NCBI RefSeq assembly: GCF_003075395.1
Contig: NZ_QDFV01000004.1
Coordinates: 479,668 to 543,667, forward strand
From: Microbacterium sp. TPD7012
Lineage (GTDB): Bacteria > Actinomycetota > Actinomycetes > Actinomycetales > Microbacteriaceae
Direction of reading: 5' to 3'
DNA length: 64,000 nucleotides
Made by a program: the position numbers and the translations under genes. The notes below the pieces were generated by a model. That model worked only from the letters and a program-made list of their open reading frames with translations, was not told the origin of the DNA and made no database searches. Position 1 is the first letter of the stretch; every line of letters begins with the position of its first letter. This document shows, one piece after another, positions 1-7,692 of this stretch.

Positions 1-204
1 TTGTGCGCCTGTCCACCCGAGCTTGCGTGCTTGTGCAGCAGGAACGATGTGATCTGGCTCGGCAGAGGTCGGCAGTCGGCTCACGTCGTAGTCGAGGACG
101 CAGTCACAGTCGGGACAGTTCGTGACGCCCGCTCTGCGGTCCCTCCCCAGTACGGCTTTGCGGAACCGGAGGTGGGGTGTGAGTCCAGTACGGGATGAGA
201 CCAT
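1..204 (-). CDS. HNH endonuclease, N-terminal part (cut by window edge)
   Basis: Read by hand on the minus strand: an ATG at 204 with GGGAG upstream opens a frame that stays open to position 1, giving 68 visible codons. The protein carries a CPDC knuckle (residues 30-33) followed by D51-H52-I-V-P, the Cys-pair plus His pattern of HNH nucleases; the second Cys pair and the final Asn/His lie outside the window. HNH proteins of this size are common next to phage packaging genes. It is the last gene of a tightly packed leftward cluster and starts 14 bp after the preceding stop. The family call rests on this short motif only. Confidence 0.72.
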   Translation of the reverse strand, partial: MVSSRTGLTPHLRFRKAVLGRDRRAGVTNCPDCDCVLDYDVSRLPTSAEPDHIVPAAQARKLGWTGAQ

Positions 205-218
205 GACGTTGCTCCCGC

Positions 219-380
219 TTAGTCGAAGTCTTCCCATCGGACTGCGGTGGGCTTCAGCCTGGCTTCGAGGCGTCCGCGTCGTGCTGCCTGAGCGTCGTCG
301 TAGCAGTCCTGTTCGCATCGCATGATGACGGCCCAGGATGCGTCTTCGCGTCCGCAGAGGTCGCAGCTGTACACGGTCAC
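219..380 (-). CDS. small Cys-rich (zinc-finger-like) phage protein
   Basis: A 53-residue frame found by reading the minus strand. GTG at 380 overlaps the TGA of the upstream gene (GTGA), so translation is probably coupled; a second GTG at 374 is the alternative. Cysteines C6/C9 and C22/C26 form CxxC and CxxxC pairs spaced as in a small zinc-binding fold, followed by a basic, Ala/Arg-rich stretch. No named family is recognised. The four-base overlap, the intact frame and the paired cysteines are what support it as a real gene. Confidence 0.6.
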   Translation of the reverse strand: MTVYSCDLCGREDASWAVIMRCEQDCYDDAQAARRGRLEARLKPTAVRWEDFD

Positions 381-565
381 AGGCCTTCCTCGTATGCGGT
401 TCTGATGCGGTCCTTGAGGGCGTCGATGGAGTCTTGGGTGCGCTTGGCGTTGGTCTCGAGTTGCACTACCCAGTCGATGAGTTCGGGCTTCGTCATGCCT
501 TTGAGTTGGCGGCGGCGTTGCAGGTCGTTCGATACGGCCTGGTTCACTGCCCGGACATCACTCAT
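377..565 (-). CDS. small helical phage protein, function unknown
   Basis: A 62-residue, charged, almost wholly helix-forming protein. It begins MSDVRAVNQAVSNDL and has a heptad-like middle (ELIDWVVQLETNAKRTQDS) that could form a coiled coil. ATG at 565 overlaps the end of the upstream gene by 8 bp, and the stop overlaps the GTG of the next gene. Nothing identifies a biochemical role. Its place in a chain of overlapping genes makes it very likely real. Confidence 0.6.
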   Translation of the reverse strand: MSDVRAVNQAVSNDLQRRRQLKGMTKPELIDWVVQLETNAKRTQDSIDALKDRIRTAYEEGL

Positions 566-782
566 CGTCAGCCTCGTCGCTTTCGAATGGGTCTTGCGAG
601 TTGGTGGGCTGCACAGGGAATCCGATGGGCACTGTGGCTGCGAGCTCGACTTGTGCGCTTGCCGCTACTTGGTCCGGGTCGCTCGGCCTATCGGGGCAGA
701 CGTGTTGGTCGCGCCACCCGAGTACGTCGCGCCTTGTTGCGTGTACCCATGCGCCGCAGGAGCAGCCTTCCCTCACGTCCAT
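558..782 (-). CDS. small hypothetical phage protein with N-terminal Cys cluster
   Basis: Starting at ATG 782, this gives 74 residues beginning MDVREGCSCGAWVH, with a third Cys at residue 28 and a strongly acidic C-terminus. The start is chosen because it overlaps the upstream gene by 10 bp, like the other junctions here; a longer frame opens at 887 but would lie wholly inside the upstream gene. The CxC plus distant Cys suggests metal binding, which is inference. No family recognised. Confidence 0.5.
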   Translation of the reverse strand: MDVREGCSCGAWVHATRRDVLGWRDQHVCPDRPSDPDQVAASAQVELAATVPIGFPVQPTNSQDPFESDEADDE

Positions 783-949
783 GGCCCTTCTGTCCACACG
801 CCGTCGTGGCATGTGCGGTACTTGGGTGCGCAGTCGGGGTGTGTTTCGGGTGGGTTGTGCGAGAAGAGCCAGCGGACGTAGGGCCAACCGAGGATGTGGC
901 CGAGGATCATGAGTGTGATGCCGGCGACAATGCCAAGCAGGATCTTCAT
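773..949 (-). CDS. small membrane protein of the element
   Basis: One clear N-terminal membrane helix (MKILLGIVAGITLMILGHIL) is followed by a short hydrophilic tail with two cysteines and several His/Trp, so a single-pass or signal-anchored protein of 58 residues. ATG 949 has AGGGG upstream; an in-frame ATG at 964 would add five residues. It could be a holin-like or superinfection-type small membrane protein, but nothing in the sequence decides this. Confidence 0.55.
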   Translation of the reverse strand: MKILLGIVAGITLMILGHILGWPYVRWLFSHNPPETHPDCAPKYRTCHDGVWTEGPWT

Positions 950-992
950 GCCCGACCCCTGCATACCTCGGGGTTAATGCGCGTCTTGTGCA

Positions 993-1187
993 TCATGAGT
1001 GGATGAGGTGGCGAAGGTCGATGATCTTCGCGCCTTGGCGGATCAGGCCGTCGAGGTATCTCGTTCCGTGAGATCCGCAATAGCTGAGCGTGTGGCCTGA
1101 TGGCATTTCGGCGTAGAGGAATGCTTGAACGTGTGCATCGGATTCGCACGCATCGCATTCGTCGCGGTCAACCGTGATGGCATGCAC
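993..1187 (-). CDS. small zinc-ribbon-like actinophage protein (resembles DUF7455)
   Basis: GTG at 1187 sits six bases after a strong GAGGAGG ribosome site, giving 64 residues. It contains CDACESDA near the start, then SGHTLSYCGSHGTRYLDGL: two Cys, then Cys/His, then a helix, the layout of the short CxxC...CxxH proteins frequent in actinophages and their hosts. I connect it to the DUF7455 type by layout only. It begins the leftward cluster of small genes that runs to position 1, and lies beyond a terminator that ends the preceding unit. Confidence 0.6.
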   Translation of the reverse strand: MHAITVDRDECDACESDAHVQAFLYAEMPSGHTLSYCGSHGTRYLDGLIRQGAKIIDLRHLIHS

Positions 1188-1197
1188 GATCGCCTCC

Positions 1198-1296
1198 TCA
1201 GCGTTGAGGGTGGGTATCGAAGGAAGAAGTGATGTGCTCGCCGCAGCCGAACTGGCTCGAGCGTTTGAAGTTGTTGTGCATCCCGCACGGATGCAC
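1198..1296 (-). CDS. possible tiny ORF in a 270-bp gap
   Basis: Between the membrane-protein gene and the small-gene cluster (1188-1457) the only other coding candidate is a 32-codon frame from GTG 1296, with the string FGCGEH near its middle and its TGA overlapping the ribosome site of the next gene. There is no convincing ribosome site of its own. The rest of the gap holds the terminator at 1376-1404 and probably the promoter for the leftward cluster. Low support. Confidence 0.25.
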   Translation of the reverse strand: MHPCGMHNNFKRSSQFGCGEHITSSFDTHPQR

Positions 1297-1375
1297 TGCT
1301 GCCGCGTTGACTTGCGGCTCCTACAACCAGGCTGGCCGGGATTGGGGATCAACCGACATCGCTTGGAGGTACAGA

Positions 1376-1404
1376 AAAGCCGCCCTTGCGTGAGTGGCGG
1401 CTTT
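1376..1404 (-). terminator. rho-independent terminator after the 1458-1841 gene
   Basis: AAAGCCGCC and GGCGGCTTT form a perfect 9-bp stem with an 11-nt loop; on the minus strand the second arm runs into TTTTCTG. It separates the integrase/beta-helix transcript from the leftward small-gene cluster. Confidence 0.8.
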
Positions 1405-1457
1405 GAATTCGCGGATCGTGGGTTGAACGCGTCTAAAGGATCGTATTGGCACTTGCA

Positions 1458-1841
1458 CTACGAGCTGGCGCTGCGGGAGTCTCTCTCGATGGCGTTGACC
1501 AAGTCATCGATCTTCGGGCGACGGCAAAGCCGCACCAGGCCTCGGACTAGGGGGAACACCGACGCCCAGAATGCCAGGATAAAGACGCCGCGCCAAGTAT
1601 CACCACTCATTCCGAAAGAGGGCTGAAACTCAGCAGTCAACATAGTCGTGAGCAGCGTGATGGTCAGTCCAGTCCACGCAAGGATCTCACCGGCCGGGAC
1701 ATACTTGTGAAGATTGCGATGGAGTGCCAGCTCGACCTTATCGCGCGTCACTTCGATCACCTCTTGCGCCGTGTTGTCCGTGACCTTCGTCGCTTGAACT
1801 ACACGATCGATCGTGGCGTCCGCGCGCTCAGCCTCAGTCAT
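1458..1841 (-). CDS. membrane protein with two TM segments, unknown function
   Basis: 127 residues: a charged helical N-terminal half (about 1-48), then two hydrophobic segments (about 50-68 and 85-103) joined by a loop containing a Trp, and a basic, Ser-ending tail. The N-terminal half looks able to form a coiled coil. ATG 1841 overlaps the upstream gene by 8 bp, so the two are probably co-translated. A small prophage membrane protein; a holin or exclusion role is only a guess. Confidence 0.6.
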   Translation of the reverse strand: MTEAERADATIDRVVQATKVTDNTAQEVIEVTRDKVELALHRNLHKYVPAGEILAWTGLTITLLTTMLTAEFQPSFGMSGDTWRGVFILAFWASVFPLVRGLVRLCRRPKIDDLVNAIERDSRSASS

Positions 1842-2175
1842 CGTTGTTCGGATTCTCGAGATACTGATTCAAGATGCTGACTGCATGGAAGTACACGGCT
1901 CCGCAACGAGTGCACATGAGGGGCACCGTGAGTGCCTGGTTTTCCTGCACTCCTCGTACCGCTTCATAAATCTGGAAGAGATTGACCGGGAACTGCGCTG
2001 GGAAAACTCCGAAGACCTCAGGTTCGGCGCCACAACGTGAACAAGGCGTCCAGGCCCCCGCACGCTTGATCGCCTCACGAAATTGCATACGCTGTTCGCT
2101 AGTGAGGTTCAACTCGGACTCTTCTTGCACAAGAAGAGTATTGCACCGTGGAGGGGGAGAGGTTGCGGTAGGCAC
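1834..2175 (-). CDS. zinc-ribbon protein of the element
   Basis: The core has two CxxC knuckles: CSRCG near residue 45 and CTRCGAVYF near residue 88, so probably one zinc ribbon with a helical insertion containing FPAQFPVNLFQIYEAV. The start is uncertain: GTG 2175 gives 113 residues, GTG 2130 gives 98, and neither has a good ribosome site. It lies 63 bp downstream of the beta-helix gene on the same strand and overlaps the membrane-protein gene after it. Possible roles (DNA or RNA binding) are not decided by the sequence. Confidence 0.55.
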   Translation of the reverse strand: MPTATSPPPRCNTLLVQEESELNLTSEQRMQFREAIKRAGAWTPCSRCGAEPEVFGVFPAQFPVNLFQIYEAVRGVQENQALTVPLMCTRCGAVYFHAVSILNQYLENPNNDD

Positions 2176-2238
2176 GAAGGCTCATCTTCAACCTAAGGGG
2201 TGACAACGGTCACGGCGCCAGCAGGACACGCCCGTTCG

Positions 2239-3855
2239 TCACAACTCGACCCAGACCTCGCCATCGAACGCCAGCTTCACACCCACTCTCGCGCCGGCCG
2301 ACGAAGCGAGGGTGGGAGCGGACGCCTTCCAGCGAACGACAGATGGGAAGGTTACCGACGCTCCACCCGCTGCGCCCTGTTTGAGGATGACCGTTAGCTC
2401 AGCTCCGACAACCCCGTTCAGTACGTTGGTCCACGCACAGCTCGCGTCGATGGTGACGACGTGGAAGTTAGCGCCCGCGTAGGAGACGGTGAAGTTGACA
2501 GCCGTCGAATATGCCACCGCCTTCTGCGCCATATGGACGCCGTTGATCTTGTTCGAAGGTGAGTATGTGCCGGCGCGCCGGCCGTAGAGTCGCTCGCCGA
2601 GATGGTGGTCGATCAGGGTGTTGCTGGCGGACCCGGATGAGTCCACCCAGCCTGGTTGTGATGCATTCGATTCGGCCCCATAGAGCTCGATCGTGGTCCC
2701 GCCGACCCCGGGCTTGAGAAGCACGTTCTGACCGTTGTACCCCTTGATGCCAGTGACAGCGTTCCCTGACTGATTGAGCTCAATTCCGATGTCAAGGTCC
2801 GTCGCGCTGGTGCCCTTACCGGGAATGACCCCGCGCACGAGGTTGCCACCGAGGTTGAACGGGGGAGAGGTGAAGCGCATATGACTGGTTCCGGTCGCCC
2901 CGGGCAGCTTGTGCGCATCGAAGAACTGAATGTCGGTGAAGATGTACTTGTTCGCCTGGACCGCGATGATCGTGCCATCTGTCGGCACGTGAATGTTCTC
3001 GACCCAGAAGCCGTCGATCAGGCTCGACTGGGCAGAGTAGCTCGAGTTGGAAGTGAAGACCACCGCTCCTGAAACTCCGCAGTCGTTGGTGGTAGTCGTC
3101 GATCGGATAGCGCACCCCCGGAGTCGGACGCCGTTCATCTCGTTGAAGAACCAATACGGGACATCGTTCACCTGAGCATCAACCGGGGTCGAGACGACTA
3201 TCCGTTCGAGGTCGCACAAGTAGACGGCGTTCCCCGGCGACGCGACACCCTCGATGCCGGGTCCCCCGGTCTGCCTGATTGCGATGTCCGCGAACAACGT
3301 TGAGCTCAGCTTGTTGAATCTGATTCCGCTGTTGTGCTTGCTCGGGTCCGAAACGCCCGACCCCAATATGTTGAACCCTGCGTGGGTTGACTTGCCTTGG
3401 AAACCGGCCGGCATGTTCCATTCGGAGAAGTCGAGTACTGGACCCTCTTGAGAAGAAGCGAAGAAAGTTGTGCCTCGCGGATCTGCTGTACTCCCCGTCG
3501 CCCCACTTCCCTGGACTTGAATCGAGTACCCAGCAAGGCTGATGCCCGCTCCGACGTCATACGGAGCTCCGCCCGGGAAGAATGCGATAGTTCCCTTCCC
3601 CAACGCCTCGGCGCGATTGAGGGTGTCGATGACATCGCTCCTGGTCCGCCCCGTTGCAGACACGCGTCCGATGGCGCCCTCAAGCGCGCCGCGGGTCAAA
3701 GATGACGGGGAGTTGACCAGGTCGGCGACCTCTGCGTCGTCGGTCGTGGCCGCGGCCGCCGGGGCGGGGCCGGCAGCCGCGATTACTGGTAAAGCGACGG
3801 CGGCGCCGATCAGGCCTCGGCGCGACAGGCTTTGCTTGCTCATGGTCGTCACCAT
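2239..3855 (-). CDS. Tat-signal, tailspike-like right-handed beta-helix protein
   Basis: 538 residues. The N-terminus has a twin-arginine signal (SRRGLIGAA, residues 11-19), a hydrophobic core and an Ala-rich cleavage region ending near residue 36. About 60-430 are short Gly/Asn/Ser-rich beta repeats typical of pectate-lyase-fold beta-helices. The last ~100 residues (an LTVILKQGAAGG-type strand, then VTFPSVVRWK and a final GEVWVEL strand) resemble the C-terminal jelly-roll of phage tail fibres and spikes. It follows the integrase on the same strand by 55 bp. A start at ATG 3843 removes four residues. Base composition is visibly richer in A/T than the core genome. Likely a secreted polysaccharide-binding or depolymerising protein carried as cargo; no catalytic residues can be assigned. 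Confidence 0.75.
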   Translation of the reverse strand: MVTTMSKQSLSRRGLIGAAVALPVIAAAGPAPAAAATTDDAEVADLVNSPSSLTRGALEGAIGRVSATGRTRSDVIDTLNRAEALGKGTIAFFPGGAPYDVGAGISLAGYSIQVQGSGATGSTADPRGTTFFASSQEGPVLDFSEWNMPAGFQGKSTHAGFNILGSGVSDPSKHNSGIRFNKLSSTLFADIAIRQTGGPGIEGVASPGNAVYLCDLERIVVSTPVDAQVNDVPYWFFNEMNGVRLRGCAIRSTTTTNDCGVSGAVVFTSNSSYSAQSSLIDGFWVENIHVPTDGTIIAVQANKYIFTDIQFFDAHKLPGATGTSHMRFTSPPFNLGGNLVRGVIPGKGTSATDLDIGIELNQSGNAVTGIKGYNGQNVLLKPGVGGTTIELYGAESNASQPGWVDSSGSASNTLIDHHLGERLYGRRAGTYSPSNKINGVHMAQKAVAYSTAVNFTVSYAGANFHVVTIDASCAWTNVLNGVVGAELTVILKQGAAGGASVTFPSVVRWKASAPTLASSAGARVGVKLAFDGEVWVEL

Positions 3856-3910
3856 AGCGAGGCAGCGGGCCCCGGCGGGACCGTGAAGGAGAAATTGCTC
3901 TCGAGCGGAT

Positions 3911-5134
3911 CTAGCGCGCCAAACGCGGATCGATGGGCAGTGGGCGATGAACGCCTGACAGCGTCACGGCGATAGCCGACGCCATCTGCTCGTGTGCATC
4001 GGGGACAAGATGCCCGTACGTGTCGATTGTGGTTGTGATCGACTCATGGCCGAGGCGAGCCTGGATGTAGGGGAGCGGGATTCCCTGAGCGATCAACCAA
4101 GACGCGTGGGTGTGTCTCAGGCTATGAATATTGGGGGCTCGCCTGAGAGGCTCGAGCCCTAGATCCTGGCACCGATCCTCATCCATGGCTGCTTCTATCG
4201 CCGGGAGCCACACCCGCGAGTAGAAGACCCCATGCCACATGTGCCCGCCCTGAGGTGCAGGAAAGACCCAGGCGTCAGACGCACCCGGTTCGCCCATGAT
4301 CGCGACGAGATCAGGAAACAGAGATACTGACCGACGCGACTTCGACGTCTTCGGATGGGCGAGTAGCGGACCGCCACTGGCCTTCTTCCATGCGCGCGTG
4401 ACACGTACGGTTGGCGGGTTGCCGAAGAGGTTCACGTCCGCCCACGTTAGGGCGGTCGCCTCGCCCCAGCGTAGACCTGTGCCGGCAAGGAACAGAACGA
4501 ACCGCTGCAGATCGCTCGGGATGAAGTGGAGGAGCGTCGCGAACTCGCTGGGGGACAGGAAGACATTCTCCCTTGCCACACCTCGGGTGATGCGGATCTT
4601 GTAGGCAGGATTGTCCGCGCGGAGGCCTTCGCCCACTGCTGATCGAAGAACTGCCGACAGGAGCGCGTGATAGTTCTTCACCGTCTTGGATGAGACCGTG
4701 CGCTGCTCACTCTTCGGCTTGTCCCGGTCGCGCCAGATTGGTTGACGTTCCTGCCATGCGAGCCAGGAACCGACATCGGGCTTCGTGATCGCGTCAATAG
4801 GGACGTCACCCAGGATCTGCAACCATGACCTCTCGGCCTCAGCCCTATACCCCTCACGAGTGCCCTTCTCCACTCCCGTCAGGAGGCCGCTGTCCGGATT
4901 GAGGTAGCGCTCTGTGTACTCGCGCAACGTGGACTTCTTGACGCGACGGCGAGGCGCTCGAGCTTGGTGCACCTGATCCGCCGCTTTCCATCCGACGCGG
5001 TCGACGAGCGCTGCGAACTGATCGGCGGCATTCTTGTCAGGGAAAGTCGCCTGCTTCATCGATCCGTCGAAACGCACCTGCACGCGCCAGCGCACTTCCC
5101 CCGTAGAGAGGATGCGGTGTCCGACGCTAGCCAT
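3911..5134 (-). CDS. tyrosine recombinase / phage-type integrase (integrase 1)
   Basis: 407 residues with the full architecture: an N-terminal arm-binding region (1-60), a core-binding SAM-like domain (about 70-185) and a catalytic domain. Catalytic residues are visible: R222 (TGLRWGEA), a candidate K262/K265, H337 and R340 (HSLRHTHASW), H363 (LGHES) and nucleophile Y373 (DTYGH). Nothing is missing, so it should be active. Its start overlaps the preceding small HTH gene by 8 bp, and it closes the long leftward early operon. No att site can be recognised beside it. Confidence 0.93.
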   Translation of the reverse strand: MASVGHRILSTGEVRWRVQVRFDGSMKQATFPDKNAADQFAALVDRVGWKAADQVHQARAPRRRVKKSTLREYTERYLNPDSGLLTGVEKGTREGYRAEAERSWLQILGDVPIDAITKPDVGSWLAWQERQPIWRDRDKPKSEQRTVSSKTVKNYHALLSAVLRSAVGEGLRADNPAYKIRITRGVARENVFLSPSEFATLLHFIPSDLQRFVLFLAGTGLRWGEATALTWADVNLFGNPPTVRVTRAWKKASGGPLLAHPKTSKSRRSVSLFPDLVAIMGEPGASDAWVFPAPQGGHMWHGVFYSRVWLPAIEAAMDEDRCQDLGLEPLRRAPNIHSLRHTHASWLIAQGIPLPYIQARLGHESITTTIDTYGHLVPDAHEQMASAIAVTLSGVHRPLPIDPRLAR

Positions 5135-5369
5135 CCGTGATCTCCTTCTGTGGGGCTACCGCCTCGTCCTGTCGCCGAAGACGAAGTTGGTGAACCGGAT
5201 CGGCGGTCATTCTGTCCCTCCACCACGCAAGCAACCGAGACTCCTCGACTAAGCGCCGACCATCAGGGGCGGTACTCATCTTCAGACCCGCCTTATGCCA
5301 GCGCTTGATCGTGCGGACTGAGCGCCGAACACGACGAGCGGCCTGACGGTAGTCAAGCATGATGCTCAC
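5127..5369 (-). CDS. small HTH protein, probable excisionase/directionality factor
   Basis: 80 residues from GTG 5369, chosen because the GTG overlaps the TGA of the upstream gene (GTGA); ATG 5360 is an alternative. The middle (LDYRQAARRVRRSVRTIKRW, then AGLKM and DGRRLVEESRLLAWW) has the pattern of MerR/HTH_17-type winged helices used by recombination directionality factors. It overlaps the integrase start by 8 bp, which fits a protein that controls that integrase. The role is inferred from fold pattern and position. Confidence 0.7.
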   Translation of the reverse strand: MSIMLDYRQAARRVRRSVRTIKRWHKAGLKMSTAPDGRRLVEESRLLAWWRDRMTADPVHQLRLRRQDEAVAPQKEITDG

Positions 5370-6031
5370 GCGACTACCCCCGGTGTTTCGGGCGCGTAGG
5401 TCGCCCCGCATGTTCTGCACACGGCCTCCCCGGTTCCGCCGAGCACCCAGTCGACAACCACGGAAGCCTCCCCGCAGACCGTGCAGCGTCGCCGACGAGA
5501 GGGGCGCTCGATGGGTGGGACGGTGTATCGCGCCGACAGCTTCCGGATCATCTCGAAGAGGTGCTGCTCTGAGTCGCGCATGCCGAGTTCCTGCACCTCG
5601 GAAGCTCGGTCGATAAGCCAGGCGATGAGCGCGAAGCCAGCCTTGTAGGCAAGATCACCGCTCATCCAGGACGGCATGCCATGGGGATTCCCGTTGACTG
5701 CCCAGGTCGCCCCGACGGCTCCGGGGGCCGGGTCTTGCAGTCGCTCAGCCACCTCGCCGATGTACTCGGCTAGTGCGGCCCATAGGTCGTCGCAGTCGTC
5801 AACACGATCTTCACGAAAGGGGAGAGGTGCTGAGCCGCCTCCGCCCGAGACTCGTTCGCTCGACCTCGCAGCTCCGATCGGAACCCGCTGCTCTCGCATG
5901 ACCTCGAGAAGCTGGGGGATCTGATCGAGGTGCTGTTCAAATCGCTCGAGCCAGCGAGACGAGGTGGGCGAGTGAACTGCCCACGGGGCGACCGCTGACA
6001 TCACGTGTACGTGCCGCATCTCGGCGCTCAC
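5366..6031 (-). CDS. phage-type protein with C-terminal zinc ribbon, function unknown
   Basis: 221 residues from GTG 6031 (GTGA overlap with the upstream stop). The body is mostly helical with a conserved-looking tryptophan-rich centre (WAVNGNPHGMPSWMSGD), and the C-terminus has two CxxC pairs (CTVCGEAS and CRTCGATY) separated by about 20 residues, a zinc ribbon. Proteins of this build recur in the early regions of actinophages, but I cannot attach a function. It may be a DNA-binding accessory protein. Confidence 0.65.
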   Translation of the reverse strand: MSAEMRHVHVMSAVAPWAVHSPTSSRWLERFEQHLDQIPQLLEVMREQRVPIGAARSSERVSGGGGSAPLPFREDRVDDCDDLWAALAEYIGEVAERLQDPAPGAVGATWAVNGNPHGMPSWMSGDLAYKAGFALIAWLIDRASEVQELGMRDSEQHLFEMIRKLSARYTVPPIERPSRRRRCTVCGEASVVVDWVLGGTGEAVCRTCGATYAPETPGVVA

Positions 6032-6345
6032 GTCACACCGGCTACGTCACGCGTGACGTAGCTCTCATGGAGCTGACAGGTGCCGCAGTATCCGTGCCCA
6101 TCGAAGTCGTGCACGTGCGCCGCCCTGATGCGCTTGCGCTTGAATGCCTGCGCGTAGTCGCGAACGTGGACAGGCAGGAGGTAACGATCGGAGGTACGGA
6201 AATGCTCGTTCACCGCGTTGACGGCATCTTCGTACTCGACGTCGTCCATGAGAGGTTCCCATGCCTGTACCGTCAGCTCGTCCACCTGTCGGTTGTCGAG
6301 TCCCTGGATCCGTGCGAGGAGGACGGTGACTTCTTCGGTGTTCAT
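6028..6345 (-). CDS. small early phage protein, unknown function
   Basis: 105 residues from ATG 6345, which has AAGGGGAT upstream and overlaps the previous stop (ATGA). The first 75 residues are helical and acidic with a VRDYAQAFKRKRIR segment; the end has a His/Cys group (HDFDGHGYCGTCQLHES) that may bind zinc. Genes of this type often follow the replication protein in actinophage early operons, sometimes as loader-like partners. That role is an inference from position. Confidence 0.6.
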   Translation of the reverse strand: MNTEEVTVLLARIQGLDNRQVDELTVQAWEPLMDDVEYEDAVNAVNEHFRTSDRYLLPVHVRDYAQAFKRKRIRAAHVHDFDGHGYCGTCQLHESYVTRDVAGVT

Positions 6346-7169
6346 GCTGTGATCCCCTTCGGGTTGAGTGTCGTGATGTTGCCGTACGTCTGTCGCTGTT
6401 GGACGACGCTCTGGCCGGCTGCGATGGTCTGCTGGGCGCGCTGCAGCGGAGTTTGTTTGCCGCCTCGGTCCCGGTTGTCTTCCAGCGCGTCGTTCCACGA
6501 GTCGGCGTTGAGCCACGTCGCCGGATGGGGGATGAATCGCGTCTCGGGACGGCCTGGGTTGTCGCGGTAAGAGATCGCGGCGGCGACGATGTCCTCGGGG
6601 CTGGCCCGCTTGATGGCCTTGCCCCACGCCCGGAGCGCGTGGGGCTTCTTGACCTTGCGTGGCCATGCGACCCAGAAGTCGTCGAAGGTGGGTCCCGAGG
6701 GGTCGGTCAGCTCGGTGTCGATCAGTTCATCGGAGTACTTCTTACCTGTTACTTCATGTATATCCAGTTCTTTAGAACTTGCCTGGACACTCTGTCCCCT
6801 GAGACTGTCGTCGGTGTCACCTGAGGTTGTCGTCAGTGTCACCTGACTGTCTGTCAGGTGACCGTCTGTCACCTGACTCTCTGTCCCTTGAGATAGCGTC
6901 CACGAGGTATCGATCACGAGCAGATCCGTATCCCGATATCCGTCCCGCCGCCGACGCTCCTTGCGCTTTATAGCGCCTCGATGTTCCAGTGAATCGAGAG
7001 CCCGGGTGACGGTTCGCGACGCACATCCGGCCATTTCGGCGATCGCATTCCTACCCACGAACGTCTCGCCCGTCTTGTCGCTCGCACGGTGGGCGATCGC
7101 AACGAGAACGGCCTTCTCTGATGGGGGCAGCGCCAGCGAGTATGCCCACTCGGAGTTCTTGAAACCCAC
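6342..7169 (-). CDS. winged-helix replication protein (replisome-organiser type)
   Basis: 275 residues from GTG 7169, which shares a base with the previous TAG (TAGTG). Residues 1-85 form a winged helix (LPPSEKAVLVAIAHRA..., then NAIAEMAGCASRTVTRALD) like phage and plasmid replication initiators. A low-complexity Ser/Thr/Asp linker follows. The C-terminus holds FDDFWVAWPRK and PATWLNADSWND, the FWxxWPRK...ATWLNxxxW signature of phage replisome organisers. It presumably opens the element's origin and recruits host helicase. The linker DNA (about 6730-6900) contains repeats of a CTGTC(A/C)C(C/T)TGA-like unit that could act as origin iterons. Confidence 0.75.
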   Translation of the reverse strand: MGFKNSEWAYSLALPPSEKAVLVAIAHRASDKTGETFVGRNAIAEMAGCASRTVTRALDSLEHRGAIKRKERRRRDGYRDTDLLVIDTSWTLSQGTESQVTDGHLTDSQVTLTTTSGDTDDSLRGQSVQASSKELDIHEVTGKKYSDELIDTELTDPSGPTFDDFWVAWPRKVKKPHALRAWGKAIKRASPEDIVAAAISYRDNPGRPETRFIPHPATWLNADSWNDALEDNRDRGGKQTPLQRAQQTIAAGQSVVQQRQTYGNITTLNPKGITA

Positions 7170-7495
7170 TACGCGCTCGCCTCCGTCCGTTCGATGTAGT
7201 CGGCGATGATCTCGAAGAGCGTGTCGCCGCCGAGCATTGTGTCGGGGTCGTCCTGCAGCTTCTCGTGCGCGATGGCTCCGTTCTCGATCGTCCATCCCCA
7301 TGCGATTTCGACGTTCTCGTCTTGAAATCGGTAGCTCCACCCGATGTAGCCGTCATCGAATATGCCGTGGAACGACACCTCGCGCGCCCATCGCGGTGCC
7401 TTCTCAGAGATTTCGGGATGTGCCGCAAACACCTCGCGGCACTCCTCGATCGGCGCGTCCCGCTCGCAGCTTGTCGTGATCAGGAGCGCGCTCAT
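7169..7495 (-). CDS. hypothetical phage protein
   Basis: 108 residues, acidic, a mixed alpha/beta composition with an aromatic-rich central block (FDDGYIGWSYRFQDEN then IAWGWTIENG). No motif or family is recognised. It is joined by a one-base overlap to the replication gene downstream and by four bases to the gene upstream. Its place in the unbroken early operon is the main support. Confidence 0.6.
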   Translation of the reverse strand: MSALLITTSCERDAPIEECREVFAAHPEISEKAPRWAREVSFHGIFDDGYIGWSYRFQDENVEIAWGWTIENGAIAHEKLQDDPDTMLGGDTLFEIIADYIERTEASA

Positions 7496-7692
7496 TGCTT
7501 CGTCTCCCGGAATCGGATGTGCCGCTCGCCCTGGTCGTCAGCGAGAATCACCACGAGGGAGGCGAGCTTGGTGAAGGTAGCGTTGTCCATCCAGAGACGG
7601 GCGGGACGACCGTCCTCTCGGTAGTTGATGAGCGCGGCCCGTTCTTGACCGGTGACGTTGCGCGACGCGGCGTTGGCTGTCGGATCTTTCAC
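7492..7692 (-). CDS. hypothetical phage protein
   Basis: 66 residues; ATG 7692 overlaps the upstream stop (ATGA). A short beta-type sequence with basic patches and the segment RPARLWMDNATFTKL. No family recognised. Kept because both ends overlap neighbouring genes by four bases. Confidence 0.55.
   Translation of the reverse strand: MKDPTANAASRNVTGQERAALINYREDGRPARLWMDNATFTKLASLVVILADDQGERHIRFRETKQ

Noticed and set aside
946..1158. 70-codon minus-strand frame
   Set aside because: Overlaps the better-supported Cys-rich gene with its strong ribosome site; sequence is Arg/Pro shadow-like.
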